From Lachnospiraceae bacterium (GTDB lineage: Bacteria > Bacillota > Clostridia > Lachnospirales > Lachnospiraceae): DNA of 64,000 nucleotides. The notes beneath the pieces are model-generated. The model did no database searches. It saw only the letters and a list, made by a program, of their open reading frames with translations, and was not told the origin of the DNA. The stretch covers positions 62,001 through 126,000 of the forward strand of contig JAGBBP010000026.1 in assembly GCA_017938405.1 (NCBI GenBank), given 5' to 3'. Of this stretch, positions 57,517 to 64,000 are shown one piece after another (the stretch's first letter is position 1; the number at the start of each line of letters is the position of its first letter). A program made the position numbers and the translations under genes.

Positions 57517-59952
57517 GTGGAGTTTTGTAAAGAAGATTTCAAAAAACAGGTCACAAATAACTTAAAGGTATTATTCCGGAGAAGTATTGAAGATGCATCG
57601 CAGGTACAGTTGTTCCAGGCGGTTGCTTATGCGGTAAAAGATTATATTGTAGATATGTGGATGGAGACCCACAAGCAGTACGAGAAGCAGGATGCCAAGA
57701 CGGTGTACTACCTTTCCATGGAGTTTTTGATGGGACGTGCCCTCGGTAACTGCATGATTAACTTAAAGGCATATAAGGAAATCAGGGAAGCTCTGGAGGA
57801 GCTGGGAATCGATCCGGATGCCATCGAAGATACGGAGCCGGATGCAGCGTTAGGTAACGGCGGTCTCGGTCGTCTGGCGGCATGTTTCTTAGACTCTCTT
57901 TCCAGCCTCGGTTACCCGGCTTACGGCTGCGGTATCCGTTATAAGTACGGTATGTTCGAGCAGAAGATTGAGAACGGTTATCAGGTAGAGGTGCCGGATA
58001 ACTGGTTAAAGCACGGTAATCCTTTTGAGATTAAGCGCGCAGAGTATGCGGTAGAAGTAAAGTTCGGCGGTTATGTAAAGCTGGTGCGGGATGCGGCTAC
58101 CGGTCGCGACCGTTTTGTACAGGAAGATTGTCAGTCCGTATGTGCGGTTCCGTATGATCTTCCAGTGGTGGGTTACGGCAATAACGTAGTAAATACCCTT
58201 CGTATCTGGGATGCGGAGGCAATCAATAATTTCAATCTGGATTCCTTCGATAAGGGTGATTACCAGAAGGCAGTGGAGCAGGAGAATCTTGCAAGAACCA
58301 TTTGTGAGGTATTGTATCCGAACGACAACCATATGGCAGGTAAGGAGCTTCGCTTAAAGCAGCAGTATTTCTTCGTATCCGCAAGTATCCAGAGTGCGGT
58401 GACCAAGTATATGAAGAATCACGACGATATCCGCAAGCTTCATGAGAAGGTTTGCTTCCAGTTAAACGATACCCATCCGACGGTAACGGTGGCGGAGCTT
58501 ATGCGTATTTTGTTGGACGATTACTTCCTTGAGTGGGACGAGGCTTGGGAAGTGGTTCGCAAGTGCTGTGCATACACCAACCATACCATTATGGCGGAAG
58601 CGCTGGAGAAGTGGCCGATTTCTCTCTTTAAGGCATTACTTCCGCGTGTATACCAGATTATTGAAGAAATCAATCGTCAGTTTGAAAATATGTTAAAAGA
58701 AAAGTATCCGGGCAATGCAGAGAAGATTAAGCAGATGGCAATTCTTTACGACGGACAGGTGCGTATGGCAAACCTTGCCATCGTAGGCGGTTTCTCCGTA
58801 AACGGTGTTGCGGCGCTGCATACCGAGATTTTAAAGAAGCAGCAGTTAAAGGACTTCTATGAATTGTGGCCGGAGAAGTTTAATAATAAGACCAACGGTA
58901 TTACCCAGCGTCGTTTCCTGCTTCACGGAAACCCGCTTCTTGCCGATTGGGTTACGGAGAAGGTGGGCGACGGCTGGATTACGGACCTTCCGGTATTAAA
59001 GGGCCTTGTACCGTATGCGGATGATGCAAAGGCAAGAGAAGAGTTCATGCAGATTAAGTATCAGAACAAGCTTCGTCTGACCAAGTATATCAAGGAACAC
59101 AACGGAATCGACGTGGACCCGAATTCCATTTTCGACGTACAGGTAAAGCGTTTGCATGAGTACAAGCGTCAGCTTCTGAATATTCTTCATGTGATGCATT
59201 TGTATGAGAAGATGAAGCAGAATCCGACCATGGATTTCTATCCGCGTACCTTTATTTTCGGTGCGAAGGCGTCTGCCGGTTATCGCAGAGCAAAGGCGAT
59301 TATAAAGTTAATCAACAGCGTAGGCGAAGTGGTAAACAACGACCCGTTGGTGGCAGGCAGAATTAAGGTTGTATTTATCGAGAATTACCGCGTATCCAAT
59401 GCGGAATGGATTTTTGCGGCATCGGATGTATCCGAGCAGATTTCCACCGCAAGTAAGGAAGCTTCCGGTACCGGTAATATGAAGTTTATGTTAAACGGAG
59501 CCATTACCCTCGGTACCATGGACGGTGCAAATGTGGAAATCGTAGAAGAAGTAGGCAGAGAGCATGCGGTTATTTTCGGTCTCAGCGCAGATGAGGTCAT
59601 TAACTACGAGAACAACGGCGGTTATCATCCGAGAGCAATCTACGGAACCGATGCGGATATTCACCGTGTCATCGACCGCTTGGTGGACGGCACCTATTCC
59701 GCAGGCAACCCGCAGTCCTTCCGTGAGTTGTACGATTCCCTGGTCGATGTGGACCAGTACTTTATCTTGAAGGATTTCCGTGCTTACGAAGAAGCACAGA
59801 AGCAGATTGAGGCAAAGTATCGTGACCGCGAAGGCTGGGCAAAGTCCGCAATCTTAAATGTGGCTTGCTGCGGTAAGTTCTCTTCTGATCGTACTATTGA
59901 GGAGTATGTAAAGGATATCTGGCATTTGGATAAAGTGACGGTAGAAATGTAA
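57517..59952 (+). CDS. glgP: Glycogen/maltodextrin phosphorylase
   Basis: An 811-residue GT35 enzyme that releases glucose 1-phosphate from alpha-1,4-glucans. It starts with GTG at 57517, preceded by GGAGG. Recognisable are TVYYLSMEFLMGRALGNCMINL at the start, DAALGNGGLGRLAACFLDS (active-site loop), and the PLP-binding segment EASGTGNMKFMLNGAITLGTMDGANVE near residue 655. Length and motifs are normal. It has its own promoter and a strong terminator, so it is a single-gene unit rather than part of a glg cluster. Confidence 0.96.
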   Translation: MEFCKEDFKKQVTNNLKVLFRRSIEDASQVQLFQAVAYAVKDYIVDMWMETHKQYEKQDAKTVYYLSMEFLMGRALGNCMINLKAYKEIREALEELGIDPDAIEDTEPDAALGNGGLGRLAACFLDSLSSLGYPAYGCGIRYKYGMFEQKIENGYQVEVPDNWLKHGNPFEIKRAEYAVEVKFGGYVKLVRDAATGRDRFVQEDCQSVCAVPYDLPVVGYGNNVVNTLRIWDAEAINNFNLDSFDKGDYQKAVEQENLARTICEVLYPNDNHMAGKELRLKQQYFFVSASIQSAVTKYMKNHDDIRKLHEKVCFQLNDTHPTVTVAELMRILLDDYFLEWDEAWEVVRKCCAYTNHTIMAEALEKWPISLFKALLPRVYQIIEEINRQFENMLKEKYPGNAEKIKQMAILYDGQVRMANLAIVGGFSVNGVAALHTEILKKQQLKDFYELWPEKFNNKTNGITQRRFLLHGNPLLADWVTEKVGDGWITDLPVLKGLVPYADDAKAREEFMQIKYQNKLRLTKYIKEHNGIDVDPNSIFDVQVKRLHEYKRQLLNILHVMHLYEKMKQNPTMDFYPRTFIFGAKASAGYRRAKAIIKLINSVGEVVNNDPLVAGRIKVVFIENYRVSNAEWIFAASDVSEQISTASKEASGTGNMKFMLNGAITLGTMDGANVEIVEEVGREHAVIFGLSADEVINYENNGGYHPRAIYGTDADIHRVIDRLVDGTYSAGNPQSFRELYDSLVDVDQYFILKDFRAYEEAQKQIEAKYRDREGWAKSAILNVACCGKFSSDRTIEEYVKDIWHLDKVTVEM

Positions 59953-59961
59953 AAAATTATT

Positions 59962-60001
59962 AGGGGATTCCTTTTGAAAAGAGGAATCCCCTTTTTTTTG
60001 T
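59962..60001 (+). terminator. Terminator of glgP
   Basis: AGGGGATTCC and GGAATCCCCT form a 10-bp stem with a short loop and are followed by eight T residues. Confidence 0.9.
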
Positions 60002-60065
60002 CGTATTATACCTATGCAGGGGTAAAATCAGTCGAAGAAATCGTGAAAAGAAAAAGGAGAACGAA

Positions 60066-61073
60066 ATGACGATTCGCGAAAGAATGGAGCAACGAGAACA
60101 CGAATATTTAAGCCCGAAGGCCGCCTTTAGTGATGAGACACAGGGGCGGGATGTGCCGGAGGAAATGTGTGATTTACGTCCGGAGTACCAAAGAGACCGG
60201 GACCGGATTTTACATTGTAAGGCGTTTCGGCGTTTGAAGGGGAAGACCCAGGTGTTCCTTGCACCGGAGGGTGACCATTACCGTAATCGGCTGACCCATA
60301 CCCTGGAGGTTTCCCAAAATGCCAGAACCATTGCGAAAGCGCTTCGTTTAAACGAGGACTTGACGGAGGCCATTGCCCTGGGTCACGATTTGGGTCATAC
60401 TCCCTTCGGACATGCCGGAGAGCGGGCGCTTGCAAGAGTTTGTCCGGACGGATTTGAACACAGTGAGCAGAGCATCCGTGTGGTGGAGCGTCTGGAAAAA
60501 CAAGGACAGGGCCTGAATCTTACCAAAGAGGTACGGGACGGTATTTTAAATCATCAGACCGAGGGAAAGCCTTCTACCATGGAAGGTAAGATTGTCCGCC
60601 TTTCGGATAAAATCGCTTACATAAATCACGATATTGATGATGCAATCCGGGGACAGATTATCCGAGAAGAGGATATTCCGACGTTGTATACCAATGTGTT
60701 GGGCCATTCCCCACGGGAGCGTCTCAATACGTTGATTCATGATATTATTACCAGCAGTGAAGCGGCAGGCGATATTTGTATGTCTCCGGCAGTGGAGGAG
60801 GCCATGATTAATCTTCGGTTATATATGTTTGAGAGCGTATATACCAATCCGAAGGCCAAGGGTGAGGAGAAAAAAGCAGAAAAGATGATAGAGCAGTTGT
60901 ATGAGTATTTTATGGACCATACAGAGCTTTTGCCGGGGAAATTTCTCCGGATGATAGAAGGCGGAGAGGCAAAATCCAGGGTGGTGTGCGACTACATTGC
61001 AGGAATGTCCGACCGCTTTGCAACGGTAACCTATACGGAGATCATGATTCCGGACGGTTGGAGTGTGTACTAG
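60066..61073 (+). CDS. dgt: dGTP triphosphohydrolase-like HD-domain protein
   Basis: A 335-residue HD-domain phosphohydrolase. Motifs are HCKAFRRLKGKTQVFLAPEGDHYRNRLTHTLEV (first His), AIALGHDLGHTPFGHAGE (HD pair), and KIVRLSDKIAYINHDIDDA (last Asp). Dgt family enzymes hydrolyse dGTP or other dNTPs to the nucleoside and triphosphate. In many Firmicutes the gene precedes dnaG and rpoD, as here. Its stop codon is inside a hairpin. Confidence 0.93.
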   Translation: MTIRERMEQREHEYLSPKAAFSDETQGRDVPEEMCDLRPEYQRDRDRILHCKAFRRLKGKTQVFLAPEGDHYRNRLTHTLEVSQNARTIAKALRLNEDLTEAIALGHDLGHTPFGHAGERALARVCPDGFEHSEQSIRVVERLEKQGQGLNLTKEVRDGILNHQTEGKPSTMEGKIVRLSDKIAYINHDIDDAIRGQIIREEDIPTLYTNVLGHSPRERLNTLIHDIITSSEAAGDICMSPAVEEAMINLRLYMFESVYTNPKAKGEEKKAEKMIEQLYEYFMDHTELLPGKFLRMIEGGEAKSRVVCDYIAGMSDRFATVTYTEIMIPDGWSVY

Positions 61074-61190
61074 GCGCATGTTTCATGCACCTAGTACACG
61101 CCTCCGGCGGATCGCAGGGATTCGGATTGGATGGATGTCTGCAGAGCAGACCCGAATCCCGCGACAAGACTCGCAAGCGAGTCTTGATTT
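61065..61190 (+). other. Hairpin string between dgt and dnaG
   Basis: GTGTACTAGG (61065-61074, containing the dgt stop) pairs with CCTAGTACAC (61090-61099), extended by GCATG/CATGC. Next come CGCC/GGCG, GGGATTCGG (61117-61125) with CCGAATCCC (61152-61160) enclosing GTCTGC/GCAGAC, and AAGACTCG-CAAG-CGAGTCTT (61166-61185) with a T-rich tail resembling a terminator. Only 25 nt remain to the dnaG start. A regulatory terminator or processing signal is likely. Confidence 0.65.
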
Positions 61191-61210
61191 TATAGATAGG
61201 AGTGTTTTGT

Positions 61211-62986
61211 ATGTATTACTCGGATGAAGTGGTGGAACAGGTAAGAGCCGGGAATGATATCGTAGATGTCATCGGTACCTATATTAAGCTTCAGAAAAAG
61301 GGCTCTAATCATATGGGACTTTGTCCGTTTCACGGAGAAAAGACGCCCAGTTTTTCCGTCAGCGGAAGTAGACAGATGTATCACTGCTTCGGGTGCGGTG
61401 TGGGCGGCAATGTATTTACCTTTGTGATGGAGTATGAGAATTTTTCTTTCCCGGAGGCAATTAAATATTTGGCGGACCGGGCCGGAATCAAGCTTCCGGA
61501 GGAAGAATATACCCCGGAGGCAAGAAAGCGTGCCGACAGACGGATGCGTTTGTTTGATATTAATAAAGAAGCGGCAAAGTTTTATTATGTACAGTTAAAG
61601 AAAGAAACCGGGAGACAAGCCTACGAATATTTTAAACGCCGTGGCCTTTCCGATGAGACCATTACGAAATTCGGCCTCGGGTATTCGGATAAGAGCGGAA
61701 GAGAGTTGTATCGGTATTTGAAAAGCTTGGGCTATGAAGACGATTTGTTAAAGGAAAGCGGATTGTTTACCTTTGATGAAAAGCGGGGTGTGTACGATAA
61801 GTTCTGGAATCGTGCCATGTTCCCGATTATGGACGGCAACAGCAAAGTCATCGGTTTCGGTGGTCGTGTCATGGGAGATGGGGAACCGAAGTATTTAAAC
61901 TCCCCGGAAACCACGATTTTTGATAAAAGCAGAAACTTGTATGCCTTAAATTATGCGAGACAGAGCCGGAAAAGTTACTTCCTGCTTTGCGAGGGTTATA
62001 TGGACGTGATTTCTTTGCATCAGGCGGGCTTTACCAATGCGGTGGCGTCCCTCGGAACTGCGTTTACGGGACTGCAGGCGAATCTGATTTCCCGGTACGT
62101 AAAAGAAGTCTATATTACCTACGACAGCGACGGCGCGGGCCAGAAAGCGGCTCTCCGTGCGATTCCGATTTTACGGGAAGCGGGGATTTCCGCAAAAGTA
62201 ATCGATATGAAGCCCTACAAAGACCCGGATGAATTTATAAAAGCCCTGGGAGCGGAAGAGTACGAGAAACGGATTCAGAAGGCCCGGAACAGTTTTTATT
62301 ATGAAATTGATGTATTAAAGAATGAATTTGATTTTTCCGACCCGGAACAGAAAACAAAATTTTTCCGGGAGACGGCAAAGAAACTGTTGCAGTTTACGGA
62401 AGAATTGGAGAGAAGAACCTATACCGAAGCTATTGCCAAAGAATATCAAATCAGTTTCGATATGCTGAACCGGCTGGTAAACCAGTACGGAAGCGCGGAA
62501 ATGGCAAACGAAGAGAAGCGGGAAACGGTTTACAAGGAACGAAAAAAACAAAAAACGGAAGGGGGACTTTACACTTCACAGAAGCTGTTGCTGACCTGGT
62601 TTACGTCGGACCCTGCATTGCTCGGAAAAGTAAAGGGAATCATAACGGCAGAGGATTTTACCGACGAATTCTATTACGGAGCAGCCAAAGAAGTGTTTGA
62701 ACAATACGAGAAGGAGGGAACGGTAACTCCGGCGCGCATTTTAAATCGCTACGAAACGAAGGAGGAACAGGCAAAGGCTGCGGAATTATTCCAGACCACA
62801 TTGCTGGGAGATCTGGATGAGAGTCAGAAGGCAAAGGCTTTTGCGGAAACGGTGCGAAAGGTAAAGCAAAGCAGTATCGAAATGCGCATGGGCCGGGCGG
62901 CGGAAGAAGGGGATACGGAAACGATGCAGAAGGCAATTTTGGAACAAGCATCCCTAAATAGTACGTTAAAGAAGGCAGGACTGTAG
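61211..62986 (+). CDS. dnaG: DNA primase
   Basis: A 591-residue primase that makes RNA primers for replication. The start at 61211 follows ATAGGAG; a GTG at 61202 overlaps this site. The zinc-ribbon CHC2 domain is at the N-terminus ([22 protein letters not shown]). The TOPRIM domain follows, with [14 protein letters not shown] and [12 protein letters not shown]. The C-terminal 150 residues form the helicase-binding domain. It is the middle gene of dgt-dnaG-rpoD. Confidence 0.96.
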   Translation: MYYSDEVVEQVRAGNDIVDVIGTYIKLQKKGSNHMGLCPFHGEKTPSFSVSGSRQMYHCFGCGVGGNVFTFVMEYENFSFPEAIKYLADRAGIKLPEEEYTPEARKRADRRMRLFDINKEAAKFYYVQLKKETGRQAYEYFKRRGLSDETITKFGLGYSDKSGRELYRYLKSLGYEDDLLKESGLFTFDEKRGVYDKFWNRAMFPIMDGNSKVIGFGGRVMGDGEPKYLNSPETTIFDKSRNLYALNYARQSRKSYFLLCEGYMDVISLHQAGFTNAVASLGTAFTGLQANLISRYVKEVYITYDSDGAGQKAALRAIPILREAGISAKVIDMKPYKDPDEFIKALGAEEYEKRIQKARNSFYYEIDVLKNEFDFSDPEQKTKFFRETAKKLLQFTEELERRTYTEAIAKEYQISFDMLNRLVNQYGSAEMANEEKRETVYKERKKQKTEGGLYTSQKLLLTWFTSDPALLGKVKGIITAEDFTDEFYYGAAKEVFEQYEKEGTVTPARILNRYETKEEQAKAAELFQTTLLGDLDESQKAKAFAETVRKVKQSSIEMRMGRAAEEGDTETMQKAILEQASLNSTLKKAGL

Positions 62987-63041
62987 GCAGAGGTATATTT
63001 TTCCGAAATCTCGGAAAGAATGTGCAATATGGAGGAAGCAT

Positions 63042-64000
63042 ATGGAAGGAAACATGGATCGATTTCAAGCGAAAATGAAGGACTTGCTGGCGTATGCGGC
63101 AAAGAAGAAGAATGTATTGGAGTACCAGGAAATTGCGGATTTCATGGCGGAAATGGAACTGGACGAAGCAGGAGTTGAGCGGGTATATGAGTTTTTGGAA
63201 GCCAACAATGTGGACGTGTTTCGCATCAGTGATATTAATCTGGATGAAGATGAAGAGCCGGATGACGCCCTTTTGTTAGACGATGATGCGGAAAGCGAAG
63301 AACTGGAGAATTTGGATTTATCGGTGCCGGAAGGTGTCAGTCTGGAAGATCCGGTGCGTATGTATCTGAAAGAAATCGGTAAGGTGCCGCTTCTTTCCGC
63401 GGAAGAGGAAATGGAATTGGCGGTGAAAATGGAAGAAGGAGATGAAGCGGCCAAGAAGCGTCTCTCCGAGGCAAATCTCCGCCTTGTAGTCAGCATTGCG
63501 AAGCGTTATGTGGGGCGCGGAATGCAGTTTTTGGATTTGATTCAGGAAGGCAATTTGGGCCTGATTAAGGCAGTAGAGAAGTTCGATTACCGGAAAGGAT
63601 ACAAGTTTTCCACCTATGCAACCTGGTGGATTCGCCAGGCTATTACGAGAGCTATTGCAGACCAGGCAAGGACCATTCGTATTCCGGTGCATATGGTGGA
63701 AACCATTAATAAATTGATTCGTGTACAGAGACAGCTTCTGCAGGAGTACGGCAGAGAACCGTACCCGGAAGAAATTGCCAAGGAAATGCATTTGTCTCTG
63801 GATCGGGTGCGTGAGATTCAGAAAATCGCCCAGGAGCCGGTTTCTTTGGAAACACCGATCGGTGAGGAGGAAGACAGCCATTTGGGTGACTTTATTCAGG
63901 ACGACCATATTCCGTTGCCGACGGAGCAGGCTGCATTTACGCTCCTCAGAGAGCAAATCAGCGAGGTGTTAGACACCTTAACCGAACGGGAGCGTAACGT
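63042..64000 (+). CDS. rpoD: Primary sigma factor RpoD/SigA, 3' truncated by the window
   Basis: 319 residues are visible, open at the window end. The start at 63042 follows GGAGG. Region 1.1 is the short acidic N-terminus ([24 protein letters not shown]). Regions 1.2 to 2 follow: [61 protein letters not shown], and [32 protein letters not shown] (the -10 recognition helix). Region 3 and the beginning of region 4 ([19 protein letters not shown]) are the last part seen. This is the housekeeping sigma factor whose promoters dominate the window. Confidence 0.97.
   Translation, partial: MEGNMDRFQAKMKDLLAYAAKKKNVLEYQEIADFMAEMELDEAGVERVYEFLEANNVDVFRISDINLDEDEEPDDALLLDDDAESEELENLDLSVPEGVSLEDPVRMYLKEIGKVPLLSAEEEMELAVKMEEGDEAAKKRLSEANLRLVVSIAKRYVGRGMQFLDLIQEGNLGLIKAVEKFDYRKGYKFSTYATWWIRQAITRAIADQARTIRIPVHMVETINKLIRVQRQLLQEYGREPYPEEIAKEMHLSLDRVREIQKIAQEPVSLETPIGEEEDSHLGDFIQDDHIPLPTEQAAFTLLREQISEVLDTLTERERN

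Noticed and set aside
1..64000. CRISPR arrays, rRNA and tRNA genes, prophage or integrase genes
   Set aside because: No regularly spaced repeats, no rRNA-like or tRNA-like sequence and no integrase or transposase coding sequence was found in the window.

Overview
The window looks like chromosomal DNA of an anaerobic, spore-forming Clostridia species, most probably a gut Lachnospiraceae. The grounds are sporulation genes (spoIIR, a SPOCS/LysM coat-type protein), veg, a trimeric NADH/[FeFe] hydrogenase, reverse rubrerythrin plus PerR, secreted GH10 xylanases and CE1 esterases, a type-2 IleS under a T-box, and strong AGGAGG ribosome sites throughout. No rRNA, tRNA, CRISPR array, IS transposase or prophage gene was seen.

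Layout. 0-9.8 kb: DUF2798 fragment, NSS transporter, DEAD-box helicase, chemoreceptor, perR, rubrerythrin, a small type I toxin-antitoxin-like locus, an XRE/membrane pair and a MalY-like aminotransferase. 9.7-15 kb: xylan locus (CE1 esterase, GH10 lipoprotein, MarR regulator, GH10-CE1 fusion lipoprotein), with a shared palindromic operator at two esterase genes and a related site at the first xylanase. 15-20.9 kb: M50-like peptidase, MATE pump, DUF4004 regulator plus bactofilin-like gene, AraC and XRE regulators. 21.6-30.2 kb: divergent hydrogenase region; the leftward operon encodes HndA, an ATPase, HndB, HndC and HndD behind a Rex-like box, and the rightward operon encodes DRTGG, ATPase, H-cluster-like sensor, DRTGG and PHP proteins. 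30.2-34 kb: PrcB-like lipoprotein, veg, SPOCS protein, DtxR-like regulator and a conserved protein of unknown role. 34.2-38.2 kb: an AT-rich polymorphic-toxin/immunity island (GH-E nuclease tip, two DUF2185 proteins, DUF2691-like, SMI1/KNR4, ankyrin-like and DUF2625 proteins) bounded by two diverged copies of one hairpin repeat. 38.3-52.7 kb: TM1266-like regulator, ispE, ECF sigma/anti-sigma pair, spoIIR, secreted or cytosolic hydrolases, plsC, VanY, pncB, and an AlgI/DHHW acyl-transfer pair. 52.7-64 kb: T-box-ileS, DUF554, glgP, and the dgt-dnaG-rpoD macromolecular synthesis cluster, cut by the window end.

The least explained signal lies between genes. Several long intergenic regions (about 5.5, 7.1, 21.4, 41.3, 56.4 and 61.1 kb) consist largely of nested inverted repeats. 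Two of them, at 41.2 kb on + and 56.4 kb on -, share a core of about 170 nt in which several helices keep pairing while their sequence changes. This is what a structured non-coding RNA family would show. The 41 kb and 21 kb regions share a second conserved segment with a covarying outer stem. These are the best candidates for something undescribed.
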